Shown here: positions 52,570-64,000 of the stretch, in pieces
How the letters are laid out: the number at the start of each line of letters is the position of its first letter
Position numbering within the stretch: position 1 is the stretch's first letter
Assembly (NCBI RefSeq): GCF_000350225.1
Contig: NW_005179161.1
Coordinates: 13,576-77,575, forward strand
Direction of reading: 5' to 3'
DNA length: 64,000 bases
DNA from: Chondrus crispus
Taxonomy: Eukaryota; Rhodophyta; Florideophyceae; Gigartinales; Gigartinaceae
Notes under the pieces: generated by a model
Told to the model about the DNA's origin: nothing
The model's database searches: none
The model's input: only the letters and a program-made list of their open reading frames with translations
Position numbers and translations under genes: made by a program

Positions 52570-55126
52570 TTACGGGGTTTTCGAACTACCCGAGCTGTCG
52601 TAACTATCCGCCTTGCTATCGTTAGCTAGCGCGTTGACGGGTCCCTGGCCGTGGTGGTGCGCGTCGTTCCCCCGCCCTGGATGGGCATCTTGTACGAAGT
52701 AATCGGATACTTCGCGACCTTGAATTGTAACGTCCGGCCGTTGCAATATTTGAGGGGCAGCGAGAACCGGTTCTCCTCCGCCTCCCTCCGTGGGCTGGGG
52801 GTTCGGATCCCCAACCCAATCTTGGAGGTACATGATGGCGTTCTGTACCCCTTGGGGCAACTGGGGACGGCCCCGGTCGCCTCTTCCATCTCGACGCGGA
52901 TACCGCGTATCCATCCGACGAGGGTCACGCCGATCCCTTTGATCGGTTCCCGGGTGTCGATACCCGCCTTCGCGAGGGGCGAAACGGACGCCCCGACCCA
53001 ATCGGTTCGGGTCACCTCGCCGTGGGCCTCGGTCTTCCCGCGTAGACTGCTGGATGAGATTGCGCATCCCGGGACGCGTCTCCATCTGATAGCGGCGGTT
53101 CCTGTACGCCGTGAACTGACGTTGTTCAGGCGACAGGAACGGGCACGCGTACATGGCGTGGCCGTACGTCCGGCACAGCCAGAAAACGTACGGGCTGCCA
53201 TCTGTCGACGCTGTAGCTGCGTGACGTGCCTCCTCGTCGGTGATTCGAGGCACGTAAGGCGGCACGCGATCCCCTTCTCGGCGGGAGATATCCAGCTCTG
53301 CCATGTTGTGGATTGGACCACCAGTGGCTTTCGGCGTGTGCGCGAACGCAGTCGCGTAGCTTCCAGTCGATCCCGTGGAAGCGGGCGTGGGAGTTCGGCC
53401 TCCCGCCCAGTCGAAGCCTTGCGTAATGAGGACAGGGTCGGCCTGCCACTCATCTTCTCCAATGTAGAGGGCGGTCGCCGGCGAACTTGTTTCGTTCGAC
53501 CTTGGAGTTCGGACTCCCTTCGCTGCCGGCTTCGGATCCGACAGCGGCAATCCGCGGCGGGCGGGTAGGTTGTTCCCTCAGCCGTGGCGATACGGCGAAT
53601 CGTTGAGAGTTCGGTCTTCTGTTGTCCGGGCAACCTTTGCATCGTCTCTGCCACTGGGGCCCGGGTCGCAGTGCACAACCCGCGCACGAAGTATTGCGAG
53701 AGGGCCTGTTCTGAGAACACGGCCGTGCATCGGAACGCGGCGGATTCTAGCCGGTCCGCGAACGTGTTCTCGGTTTCATGAGGAAGCTGTCGCGCCGACG
53801 CGACAGCATCGAACGCTTCCCTAACACGTCGTCGGTTAGGTAGCGTTTGATAAATTTTTTGACAAGACCAAGCCAGCTCTTGTCGTCGTGGAGCTGGCCA
53901 GCGCGTAGGCCGCGCATGGTGTAACTCGTATACAACCGCTCCGCGTCCCGCTCGAGGAAGTGAGCGAAGACACGGATTGCCACACCTTCGGTCAGGTGTT
54001 GAGCATTGAAGGTTATCACGATATCCTTCAGGAACGGGAGCAACTGAATCGCGTCAGTACCGTCGAAGCTCTTCATGGTGGGGCGGAGCCCACGTCAGAG
54101 TTGGACGTATTTGGCGATCCGTCCCGCGTCACCCGAGATAACGAGCCTCGAGGTATTGTCCAACCGATACATCCGGTAGTTCGCGACGGCGCTGAACTCC
54201 TGTATCATGGTGTGGACGGGCTCGACCCCAGGTTCGGCGGGACCCCACGTTCCGAACGGAGTGACGGGCAATGTTCGGACGTCGACGGGGCCGGGATGCG
54301 CGGTAAGATCCGCCGGCTGGTAGCCGCCCCAGCGAGGATCGAAGGGGAGAATCGGTTCCCCTGATCCGCGGGCGACTCCTCCACGGCCCTGGTCGGGTTC
54401 GGTCGGTACCCGTCGTGACTGCCGCATGCTTCCGGGGACATGCGGCAGGGCTTGAGTCTCGGACGCGAAGGTCGCGTCCGCCGTCGGCTTGATGTCCTCC
54501 GCCCTCCGGTTGGTGACGGCACCAGCCGGGGGCCACTCTGGCGATCCGGACGCGCCCGGAGGGACAGTGGCACCGGGACCACTCGAGGGGGCTCCGAGCG
54601 GCCTCTCGGCCGAGTTCTGTTCCATCTCACGGGCACGGCGGCGCGTTGAGTTAAGTTCCGCCGCCATGTTCACGAACGCTCCCATTTGTTCGGCGGATGG
54701 AAAGGGTTGCGGGACTCGTCGAACCCCGGAGTTTGCACTCGCGGGTCGACCCGCAACCTCTACAGCGGGGGAATCAATGCGCGCGTTCTCGACCAGCACC
54801 AAACTGGCGTGTAGCTGGTCCACGAGTGCGCGCAGGTTCTCCAGGGACTGAGTTACGCGCTCGAACCTTCCTTCGGGGAGGGAGCGCAACTCTTCCATAC
54901 AGCGGGCGTAGACGCTGTCGGAGACGTCGATACGGAGAGATGTCCGGACATCCTCGATGTACTCGGCGATGCGATCGTACACCGCACGAGCGCGTCCTTC
55001 GGAGAAGTCGGGCGACGGTTCGCGGTCCCGAGGACCTGCGTAGCCGTCGCCCACTTGGACGCGTAGCGAGGCCTCTGGCACATCTGCCGGCTCGGATCGG
55101 ATCGACGTCGTGTAGTCAGCGCTCAT
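52570..55126 (-). pseudogene. Element A gag, stop and frameshift present
   Basis: The start is taken as ATG 55126 (MSADYTTS), 77 bases inside the 5' LTR; longer upstream reading runs into the LTR. The first part (to 54095) is followed in the same frame, after a TGA at 54095-54097, by the gag core (MKSFDGTDAIQLLPF...). It then shifts frame near 53820 and again near 53550. The zinc knuckle near 53165 reads WLCRTYGHAMYAC, with the first Cys lost. It aligns in order with gag of element B. Confidence 0.75.
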
Positions 55127-55190
55127 CTCAAAGCGTACGGACGCGGAGGTAAAGGACAACCTTCTCAGTGTGATCTTGAAGGTCTTCAAA

Positions 55191-55202
55191 GTCGGGAGAC
55201 CA
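55191..55202 (-). other. Element A primer-binding site TGGTCTCCCGAC
   Basis: The minus-strand TGGTCTCCCGAC is one base inside the 5' LTR, identical to the 12-base site of element B despite unrelated LTRs. Confidence 0.7.
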
Positions 55203-55203
55203 G

Positions 55204-55837
55204 TGTCGCATAAACACCCCCACACGGAGGAGGGGTGTTCCCGGCTTGTTCGGCGGAAGACTCCGGATCGGCGTACCAAGGGTCTTGAACCAACCAACGC
55301 CGCCGGAAGCGGGCCGGTAGCGGGTGGTAGAGCGTGTTCGGCGGGGACGCGCGCGTAGGCGAGCGGATCGACGCCTCGACGCCCCGGAGCAGTACCGGTT
55401 GACGATCCGGTACTGACGGGCGCAGGCGGATCGCAGCTCGCTGCGGTGTCGAGCGCGTCCACTAACCGCTCGGTGGTAACTACTCGCGGAACGGCGGTGT
55501 GAGTAGAGTAAGCTGGGTGGTCGACCATCGGTGGAGGGTTGCCCGTCCTCGGTCCCCTCCGCAGGCGGTCGCTCCGTATATTTATTGCACAAGGTAATTA
55601 ACCGTCTACAGTACAGTACGGACTGTACTGTAGTCGGCTTACTGTAGACAGTGCGGGCCGGCCCGCACTGTAACGCTGTCAGCCGTCGGGGCTGACAGCA
55701 CACGTGTGCTACACGTGTGCTACACGTGTTGGTGCGCGCGCGATGTGAGGTATGCGCGCGCACGCTGTAAGGTCCGTACCTTACAGCGTTAGATCTAATT
55801 CTAAATCTAATATAACGACGTCGGTACTTATGCTACA
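55204..55837 (-). repeat. Element A 5' LTR (634 bp)
   Basis: Direct repeat of 20889-21519, with more than 20 substitutions plus small indels. The four palindromes (about 55600-55795) are conserved here. The outer flank is GCGGC. Confidence 0.88.
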
Positions 55838-55892
55838 GCGGCGAGATGCGGGCCCTTCTCGCGGCCTTTCGGTTTTACGGAGGCTGATTGAC

Positions 55893-57085
55893 CTAGCCAT
55901 GAGTGAGTTCTTTTGGGATCGGGTTTGATCCACAAATTCCGTCCTCCCTGTTGGTTTTGGCCACAGAGCTGACAGATTCAACGTGTACGGCATTTCCAAA
56001 ATTTACAGACTTATCCGCACTCACGTCATCCATACCTCTTGACTGGTGTGCTGTGCCGTGTCCCCCGTCTTTACCAATTCGCATTTTAAACTTCCTCAGA
56101 ACTTCTTCCTGGCAAAGACGGAAGAACTCAACCGCACTTCCCTCATCCACCGCCACTGGTGCATTATTGAAAAGCTTCATCTCGGCGCATGACTCCAATA
56201 ATCATTTCGCCGTTTTTGTGCTTCTTCAGCGATTTTAATCTTCTTCAAACTGCCGTGACGCTTCTCTAGCATGTCCTTCGCCTGACCTCTCCCGATAGGG
56301 CGTGCTGCAGACTGCCCACGTTCTTCCGATTTCTTTGGCTGCAACACGTTATCGCACAATTGTTCGACGCTGGATAGAGCTGCAGAAGTTTTATCCGTAT
56401 CTTCAACTCCAGTTGCCGCAAAAGCAAAGCTTCCCTTTGTTTCATCAACTGCAACCATCGCCGGTTTACACTTCTCGTGTTTTCGAATGGTCTCCCGGGC
56501 TTGAAGAAACCGAAACGGTTTGTCACAATCATTATAGCACGATGCCACGGCGAAATTATTGAATAAGCCAGTAGCTAACCAAACCAAGTCCTGTAAAGAT
56601 AATACTCCAGTTGGCTTTGCCCAAAGACATTGAGCATAACAAGAATTAAAGCGCATAAACTCTTTGTGCATCAGCTCAGAACGCTTACGGAGCGACTCAC
56701 AACTTCGAACTTCACGATTCCGTGGATTGAATGATTTATTATACGCTTGGGCAACGCTTTTGTAAAAGTCCTCACCTTTCTGCCCACTTGCCACAATTCA
56801 ATCTTCTGATACAGATATCGAGGCTTGTCAAGGGCTGCATCTTCTTGTGAGATGAGACTCAATCCGCCCCTCTTCCGAGTGGTTGCGGACGTCGGACTGA
56901 CATTTGTCTAAGTTGGGGGTTTTAGACATAACTGGCGGAGAACGAGAAGAAATGGTTGCAGGAGACGCAGATTCTGGTGGTTCACGATTGGGAGGCATTG
57001 TGGTAATCGTGCGGTGTTTGAGTGAGATAGAAAGAGATGAAGCTGACGTGCGAAACAGGGCAAGTGATTTCGTTTTTGCGGCCAT
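55893..57085 (-). pseudogene. SANT/Myb-like DNA-binding protein (Harbinger partner type), frameshifted
   Basis: Minus-strand segments in different frames follow the layout of SANT-like proteins. There is a Pro/Ser-rich N-terminus (57085 down to about 56850), a segment EEDAALDKPRYLYQ..LWQVG and GEDFYKSVAQAYNKSFNPRN..S..SL..R (about 56800-56680). A middle region ends FLQARETIRKHEKCKP, and the C-terminus reads EFFRLCQEEVLRKFK. Such proteins work as the second protein of PIF/Harbinger elements or as unrelated nuclear factors. At least two indels break it. The family assignment is by pattern only. Confidence 0.5.
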
Positions 57086-58066
57086 AATGCCGCCAATAAA
57101 AAACTTGCCGGTGGATGGGTCACGGATGGGGCAGGTGGACTATCCGGCGGAATTTTGGACCTGATTCCAGCGATTTGAGTTAGAACTGCAATCTGGAACA
57201 GAACTTTTGCGCTAAAGGTTGACCGGCGGGGTCGTTCCTGCCACGTAAACCCGTAAAATTGGGTTTTTGATACTTTGGTCATGGCCTGTGCGAACACTTT
57301 TACGTGCTGTTTAATTAACTTGACAGAAATGGTAGAATTTCAGCTTGTGTCAAAATAGTGGAACCAATAACACTGGGCGTCATCAAGAACAGACTAAACT
57401 CTTAGCTTATATTCCATGGCCTTCCATCAGCACCCTTTCCAGACATTTGTCCCAAAATTACTCCTACCGGCTCTCTGTTAGTATGAGCTGTCATATTCCT
57501 AATCGAGAATAGTGCAAGGCATGAAATGTACACAGTTATTTGTGATGGAGCTTTATTAGGCAAATGCACTGCTGTATATTTCCAAGCGTGTTCTGACATC
57601 GAGACGTGTATCGATCATCGTCTTCTAGAATGGGCATGGCCGTCAAAATGTTACCACTGCGAGCCTATTGCTTATACTTTTAAGTTTCCCTTTATGCGTT
57701 GTCTGTGTTCATTAGTGAAACTCAGGCACGACTAGATAGCATATAAAACCAGGCAGGTAAATAATTCACGAGGGGGAAGAAGAGACACCACCAAATCAAA
57801 AGAAAGCCCTTCAATGGAATTTCGTTGTTACTCTCCCATGTCGTCAATCGACGAAGATGGAACGGGATCTGTGCCCGCACTTTCCGACATGCCTTTCGAC
57901 GTGCCCTCCAATGCCTCACTGCATCGTCCTGCCAACTCCTCTTCACCCGCTGTGACGCTATCACTCAGCCCCTCCCCGCCTCCAGGCCTCTCTTTGCACC
58001 CACCTCAGCTGTTCGTCATGAACATTATCTAGCAGATGTCGGTGCTATCTCAGCTCATGAATCAGC
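57086..58066. other. Intergenic, nothing recognised
   Basis: Moderate AT content, short frames on both strands without domains. Confidence 0.4.
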
Positions 58067-58120
58067 GTTATTTAATTGTGGCGTCATACGCCATGGCGTA
58101 TGACGCCACAATTAAATAAC
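58067..58120. repeat. Perfect 54-bp palindrome
   Basis: The two 27-base halves meet at CCATGG (58091-58096) with no loop and no mismatch (GTTATTTAATTG...CAATTAAATAAC). It is similar in type to the palindrome at 29281-29342. Confidence 0.9.
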
Positions 58121-58634
58121 TTTCGATTCTTGAGGCCACTTGCGCGAGCATATCTCACAGCGCAAAAGTCTGTTACATTCTGCACAGTGAGATTATAGCC
58201 GAGTGATAGCAGTACGGCATGAGCTAGCGGCGGTGACACATGCATTGCAAAGCTTAAAATATCCGTTTCGTCGCAAACACAGATTCAGACTTGCAAACGA
58301 ACAATTTAATCGCCTCAGCGACCGGCTCTCCTGAGCATGACAGTCCCGTATCAACGAAACACAGCTCCGAGAACGACGAGCAATACGTTTTGGACGAAAT
58401 AGTTTTAGGCAGCGGAGAAGAAGCAACGACACGGACGCTGACGACGATTTACGATGCAACTAGGGCGCCCACGCGCAGCCCGAAATCGCGTGGGGAGAAG
58501 GAGAGAAAAATCGAGAACGAAATAAATCCTCAGACAAGAACAAGAAGCGTAGAAGCAATATGAAAGAGACTCAAGAACGTCGTCAAATGGCCATGGACAT
58601 TCAGAACCTTCGAGCTCATACAAGCGTTTCAAAT

Positions 58635-59426
58635 TCAGCAAGCGCCAGTGCAACTCTGCAGCGCCGTCAGAGCGAACAGTTCGGCATCCACGTCAACCTG
58701 TTCGCTCAATGAAACAATCTTTTCCCACAGGAGCCAGAGACCGCCCTTCCACCGCCATCTCTCCACGCCCCTCCTTGGAATGGAATCGGTTCTCTCAGAG
58801 TTTGGTTTTGGACCGGTGCGAAGGACGACCCGTAGGTTGCTGTAGATTTCAACGCCAATGACATCTCCGTAAGGGGGCTGGAATGACTCCTGAAAAACAT
58901 ACGATAGAAACGGACACAGCAATTGGAGGCGGCTCACTCGACGCGAGCTTCCAACAGGTGCATACCGTACGCTCTCACGAGTGGGTGCTTCAAGTCCGTG
59001 AGAAGGGGTACCCTCTCTATACAAGCGAGTACGTCTTGGAAACACTGGGACTATCGTGCAATGAGTCACGGAATGTAGCCTCATGGCAAAGCTGGCCTGT
59101 TCGGGACACGTGTGGAACACGGGGGGACCACCCAGGGATATCCAGCAACGGGTACAGGCGCGATAGCGATATAAAGAAAGGCGGAAGCACTGGGTTGGAG
59201 GGCGAGGACGGCAGTGGAAACGAAGCGCCAAAACTTGAGTGCCCGTGGAGGAAGAGCAGTAGGGACCTCTCGGAAGTAGGGATCTGTGAGAATCTTTGGT
59301 AACAGCGCGCGGTAGTAGCCGTTCGGATTTGAAGAAGTGGATGGGCTCGCGTGGTGTATCACGAATAGCGCTAGACCATCGCAAAGCCACTACAGATAAT
59401 CGAAAGACTTTGGAGAAAAGACCCAA
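58635..59426 (-). other. Overlapping open frames, unrecognised
   Basis: A 263-codon minus frame overlaps a 139-codon plus frame (58883-59302). Neither shows a domain. The minus frame is rich in Arg, Ser and Cys, and either could be open by chance. Just upstream on plus (58500-58710) a charged, Lys/Arg-rich frame ending in FAQ stop could be a decayed gene tail. I would not annotate a gene here without transcript support. Confidence 0.2.
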
Positions 59427-61054
59427 GGCTTCAGGCCTCTATACCTAAGGTGGGACGTCGACTATAAATCCAGACGACGCCGTAACAATAGTAGTTCAAA
59501 TACAGTAATTAATACCTGCGTCCCAACTCACACCGTGTACGGTCGAAAATACGTAATGCATAGAGTTGGGATATACTAGTACATGTGGTGATCGTACGCG
59601 TTTACACGTGAGAGATCAAGCTGTCAGTACTTCTACAGACCTAACACCAGGCCATGCCTGAGGACGATGGAGACGTAACACACGTGGGATGAGCACCAAT
59701 GTATTACGGATATTACGCCACCGCAATTGTGCCACTAAAATGCAAAGAAACCGAGACTAGATTTACAGTATTGCAGAATTCGGTAATTCAGCGTGACCAA
59801 AGTTGCAGAAATCGGACCGTTTTGTGAAGAAGAATCTGAAAGAGTGAACTAATAGGTGTAATAAAAACGGCGACGATGCGAGGCTGCTGCTTTGTAACTC
59901 ACCCTTAAGAACGGCGGATCCAGCTCCATCTTCGCACTCGCAACTGTGCCATGGCGAGCATAGGCCCTCCTAGCCCAGACAACTACCAGACAACCCACAC
60001 AACTCTACTCTTGCGGATTGTCCTTCTCCCTTCCTGCGCCTGAGACTAGAAACTTGTAAATCAGCTCTCGTTACATCCCCTACGGTGATGCACGTACAGT
60101 ACGTCGACCAAAGTTTACCCCAGACCATGACCTGATGTTTGTGAGAGATTTCGCGCCCTCAAAGGCTTACATAGCTCCCAACAGCGCCACCAAAGAAGTT
60201 TTCGAGACCGCAGCAACAAGCGCAAACGTAACACGGCGCTAAGCTGTCCTGTCACATGTAAAAGCGTCCAGGACATGATACAAACGCATTCCAACTCTCT
60301 TTGATGAGCGCGACAAGATTGACGGTATCATAAGCGGCGGTGGCTGGGAATTGAGGAGATGGAGGAGCTTCTCAGCGCCATGAAAGGGGAGCGGCAAGAT
60401 TGGCATAACAGCTAAAGCGCTTCTCGAAAGGTAACTCAAGAAAGAGAGGCCGAGAAGGAACGTCTAGGCGCCATGGAGCGCGCTGTAGTGGAATGGGGAG
60501 CAACAGGAAGGGAAAAGATTGAATAAGTAATTGGCGAGATATTATAGAAACTGTAGTGCCCTGAGGGAAGACGCAGAAGAAAGCGGGCGGTACACGTAGT
60601 AGTCAACCTACACGTGAGGCACGAACGACACGTGGCCACTCGCCGCCCGAAATGCCACAGGGACACCTGTTCGTGTAGTGGATATGCATTTGGCAGGGTA
60701 ATGTCAACTACTGATGGCATGGCAGTAATATTATGAAAAGTAGTGTACAGTAGGGGAGCGCAGCGGGAGGGAGTCCCGCGGCGCATCTGGCATGGAGGGC
60801 GAGACGATCCACCCTCCTTTTTATAAAATCAGCTACCCCGCACGCTTGAACTGAGCTCTTTTTTTCCAGGTCGACTTGTTTAATCCCCTTATTGGGCGTT
60901 CCTCTACTGCATTCGGCCTAAAAGCCGCCGATCCTCGGTTATTACGTTTGGCACGCAATAGGAGGAAGCGTTCGCCGAGTGAGCCATCAATCGTGCAGGG
61001 AAGCGTTCTTTAACTTCCGTAACGGACTCGCGATCGCCACCCTTACTTACAAGT
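59427..61054. other. Intergenic, nothing recognised
   Basis: No frame above about 116 codons and no repeat boundary recognised. Confidence 0.4.
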
Positions 61055-61686
61055 TGTAGTAGAACGCGAACCATGGTCACATGCTAAAACGGCGGTCGTT
61101 CGAGAGGCGTCTGCTGGTAGCTACGGGGAGTGGTAGAGGCTGACGGGCGACTGTATAACCCGGGGATGCTGGCGAACCTCGTAGTCGGTTCTAGTTCCTA
61201 GGCGGAACTAAAAGCGAACGACGCGGTACTCTCGACCCAGCGCAGCTGACACTCGGCCAGCTAACCGTGTGCGCAAGCGGGGAGGCAAAACGCGAATTAG
61301 CCACGAAAGGTCTAGCGCACGCGAGCGAGAGGTAACGAGAGAGCGTGAACGAGGAAAAGTTACTTGCTATCCGCCCAGACCCCAAGAACGAGAACTGCGT
61401 CCTTGGTCCTGGATTACTCGTCCCCAAACCCACCCGGCGCAAGCGCCAACGGCACTATATGCTGTACTAGATCGCGGTCGGGATGTCACGGCTAGAGCTC
61501 ATGAGGCCCCGTCACACTACACACGTGTACAGGCGCGGTAGTAGGTCCGCGTGTGCGAGTGTCGGATGTGAGCAGGGCTGGTGTACATGGACTTGGTACT
61601 GTACGTCGGGGTACTTGAGTCATCTATGTACACGTGTAAACGAGTCACGCAAAAGTAATAGTAGACTAACACGTGTTTATACCACA
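61055..61686 (-). repeat. Solo LTR (632 bp), second copy of the 23246-23856 family
   Basis: It is the reverse of the LTR at 23246-23856. Read on minus it starts TGTGGTATAAAC and ends TCTACTACA. The flanks CAAGT and GAGAT do not match, so the target duplication has decayed or the copy is rearranged. It lies directly upstream of the SANT-like fragment at 61788. Confidence 0.75.
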
Positions 61687-61787
61687 GAGATCGCTGGCGT
61701 TGTAGCTCCTGCTACCTCATATTATCCTGTCCGTGTTGGAATCAACCTGGTACGGTCGGGACCTGTCCTAGTACACACCCCAAAGCG

Positions 61788-62129
61788 ATGCACATGGAAA
61801 GGACATCAAGCACGGTGGATACCGCCGTCCGAAGCACCCGAGGCGAAAGTTCCGACGCAATCACTACTCCGAAAAAGCGCTTAGCAAAACGAAAACACAG
61901 CGAAGATTTGCATGATCCCTGCGATAGGGACATGGCAGACTTTACGGTGCTACTGCAGCAAAGGGACCAGGCGCGCATTGCGTTCGAGGGGCGGCGCTTT
62001 GCAAAAGACCTTGAGCAGCGTGAGAAAGATAGAGAATAGCGGCGCACAGAACAAGAGGCGGCCAAGAATTTTGAGCTTCAAACATTTAAGCTTGTGATAG
62101 ATACTTTCAAACAGCGTTTGAAACAGCGC
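61788..62129 (+). pseudogene. SANT-like protein C-terminal part with in-frame TAG
   Basis: The frame from 61788 reads basic PKKRLAKRKH, then MADFTVLLQQRDQARIAFE and a charged helix EQREKDRE. After TAG 62037-62039 it continues in frame as RRTEQEAAKNFELQTFK to TAA at 62127. The charged coiled tail matches those of Harbinger-linked Myb/SANT proteins. A broken Harbinger transposase lies next to it on the other strand. Confidence 0.45.
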
Positions 62130-62404
62130 TAACGTCTTCCACCGCTAAACCATCTGACACTTCCGATGACCCTTCCTTAAAGCACAAGTCTGATATCGCC
62201 CACACTTCCCACGGCATTCCTCCTCGCCTCGCTGCTTACTAAACCCATTCGTCTGCTTCCAATTTCTTCTGCCACTTCCCATTCTCGGCACTCCAACTCC
62301 CACTCTGCCCTTCCATTCTAATACCATTAAAACCCCGCTGGGCTCTGACCCTGGCCCTTTACTCCAACCACACCATAGCTCTTCAAGAGAGGGTGGTTTG
62401 CAGT

Positions 62405-63340
62405 TGAAATAGAACGACGTACGGTATAAACAACTTCTTATGTCGCTTAGAAGCACCCCAGAAAAGTACAATAGGTCACGGCTACCTGCTGGATACGTAG
62501 TTTCTCTCAAAGCCATAAGCGTCCAGAATAGCTCGAATTAATCAAACGTTCATTCAACGGTCACCCTGCTGGTAGACATTACTGTGTTAAAAGCTCGTGC
62601 TTCTTCTCCTTAATGCGTCCTTTAGAACGGTATTTGCAAATATTCCCTCCAGTTGCGCTCACTATTCCCATATATACAGTATCGTGCGCCGTCAGACAGC
62701 AAGCATTCTTCCAGCTGCGACTCGAGTTCCGAACTGGCATATAGCGTCCAGTGCTGCCCGACAGCCCTGTAAATGGTCAAAATAATGAAGAAACATGCCA
62801 TCTGGAGTGGTTAGTGCCTGTAACTTTAGGCCATGAGCTCGCTTGTGTCTGTTGTACACGACGTTTTGAAGTCCATAGTCGGTAGGTCCTGAAATCTTGA
62901 GCACGGTTCCATCTGTAAATTCGATGCAGTCTCTAAGACATTCGGATTGCTCGCCAGCAAATGTAGCAAATATAGGTGCTTGTTAAGATATATATAGCAA
63001 GAAGGCTACCAGTTACGAGAAACAACCTTGCAGACAGAAAAGGTTTCCATCTCCTCCCAGAATATTTCACACAGCTGCGACGCATGTTTTCCAAACTGCA
63101 CTTCCAGGTCCCACCAACAGCAACGACTTTCTATAAGCTGTAACACCAATCCCTCGTGTCGATCTACGAGTTTGACAGCATAGCAGCTGTATTGTACGCC
63201 GTCGGAAAGAGATCTTTCTCCAACGTTCGACGGCCTGGAGTTGAATAGGAGCTGTTGTTGCTGAAACTTATCTCTTAGTTGGTAACCGTTCCTTCCCATC
63301 TGATATGTCCATTGCAACAAGTCCGGACCATCCACTCTGT
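62405..63340 (-). pseudogene. PIF/Harbinger-type transposase, many in-frame stops
   Basis: On minus from about 63335: DLEVQFGKHASQLCEIFWEEM (helical Harbinger N-terminal pattern), then CIEFTDGTVLKISGPTDYG with the catalytic Asp, VYNRHKRAHGLKLQAL and TPDGM. The frame continues past several stops as RAFNTVMSTSRVTVE, where a stop replaces the Trp of VEW, to the C-terminal FNCKPPSLEELW near 62400. The order is that of the DDE_Tnp_4/Harbinger family. The copy is clearly dead. Confidence 0.7.
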
Positions 63341-63769
63341 GCTTTCGTTGTTCTTGTACGGAACTAGCTTGACCCCCCCTTCCCTGAAACCACCAACTCA
63401 GCTATAACTCAGCGGACAAAGAATTGATTGGAACAGCGACTGAAATCCCAACTGCTGTACAAGTTCCGGTCGCATTTGTGTCCTTCGTTCGATATCTCCA
63501 TGCGTCTGAAACCCCCAAAAATTGCGAAACAATGTTATTGATCACTTGCCGGGCCCTTTCGTACCCAATGTAGGCCCGTTCTTATTTTTAGTCCCGCTCT
63601 GGCCTCTGGCGCCGACTCTTTGTACCATCCATGATGAACAGGCACCTCGGAAAGTTTACTGTAGTATAACAACCGACTCGCGCGGAGGTTACTCTTTTGG
63701 CGGTCGTATTCAGTGCAAATGTGAGAGAGATGTCCAGGTGGGTGAGCGCGTGCGCGCCAGTCGGGCCTA

Positions 63770-64000
63770 GCTAATTATTCGTCTATACTAGCCCACAGGT
63801 GTAGTGTAGTGCAGCGCTAGAATTTTAGTTGCGTACAGCACCCGGTACGCCATAAGCGGCAGATCCTGGACTGGGAGAGGTGTTCGGGCGTCCCTCTGCG
63901 GAGGTAAGGCGTGACACCCGTCCCCAACAGTAAACTAGGGCAAGCACGGCCCCGTCTTTTCGCGCCTAACTATGACCGCTCCAAAGTTTATCTGCGCTGG
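63770..64000 (+). repeat. Dispersed repeat, copy 2 (partner 14285-14510)
   Basis: Shares ACAGTAAACTAGGGCAAGC, GGCGTCCCTCTG, CGCGCCTA and the ending GCGCTGG with 14285-14510, with substitutions between. It reaches the window edge, so its right boundary is unknown. Confidence 0.55.

Larger units (their letters stand above)
20889..55837 (-). mobile_element. Element A: chromodomain Ty3/gypsy retrotransposon, split by two insertions
   Basis: Two direct repeats, 20889-21519 and 55204-55837, both run TGTCGCATAA...TTATGCTACA and act as LTRs. Reading on the minus strand, the order is 5' LTR, primer-binding site, gag with zinc knuckle, protease, RT, RNase H, integrase, chromodomain, a long noncoding segment, a purine tract and the 3' LTR. 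Element B (35962-49959) interrupts RNase H, and element C (22404-31094) interrupts the noncoding segment; without them A is about 12.2 kb. The flanks GCAGC and GCGGC differ at one base, consistent with an aged target duplication. The LTRs differ at more than 20 sites and all reading frames are damaged, so the copy is old. Confidence 0.85.

Noticed and set aside
58635-59426. 263-codon minus frame as a host gene
   Set aside because: No domain, unusual Arg/Ser/Cys-rich composition and an overlapping plus frame; listed only as unrecognised open frames.

Overview
This window looks like nuclear DNA of a red alga, probably a florideophyte such as Chondrus or Gracilaria. Three things suggest this: two compact GC-rich genes for plastid-type proteins (one intronless, one with a single short intron) whose predicted N-termini look like plastid transit peptides; an otherwise AT-richer, gene-poor background; and very dense nested transposable elements. 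The organism call is an inference from gene style, not from a diagnostic marker.

Layout. (1) 1-2170: a foldback repeat, a MITE, and two diverged tandem copies of a SANT-associated gene fragment with C-rich tracts. (2) 2335-5404: the only clear host genes, head to head: a carotenoid-isomerase-like FAD oxidoreductase (minus) and a YlmH-type S4 RNA-binding protein (plus, one 137-bp intron). (3) 5405-9972: no recognisable gene. (4) 9973-13175: a piggyBac-like transposon and an adjoining MITE with related ends, both on CTAG-type targets. (5) 13.2-20.9 kb: a pogo-like element, a broken PIF/Harbinger transposase and CACGTG-rich palindromes. (6) 20889-55837: one old chromodomain Ty3/gypsy element (element A, minus strand, LTRs 631 and 634 bp), inflated to 35 kb by two insertions. 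Element B (35962-49959, 14 kb) is a younger chromovirus with 1099-bp LTRs and target duplication TACAG; it cuts the RNase H region of A. Element C (22404-31094, 8.7 kb) is a DNA element with TIRs beginning CAGTCAGTGACC and target duplication TCTT. C carries a Cys-rich/DUF6589-like gene, a PIN/FEN-like gene and a PCIF1-like NPPF methyltransferase, and is itself interrupted by a solo LTR (TSD ATTAT). (7) 55.8-64 kb: a broken SANT-like gene, a perfect palindrome, a second solo LTR, a SANT-like fragment beside a broken Harbinger transposase, and a dispersed repeat.

The two plastid-type genes share a short intergenic region that probably holds a divergent promoter. Almost everything else is mobile DNA in decay: nearly every transposon gene has in-frame stops or frameshifts. 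The most unusual item is element C, a large TIR element whose gene set (DUF6589-like protein, PIN/FEN-like protein and PCIF1-like methyltransferase) does not match a standard transposon superfamily that I can name.
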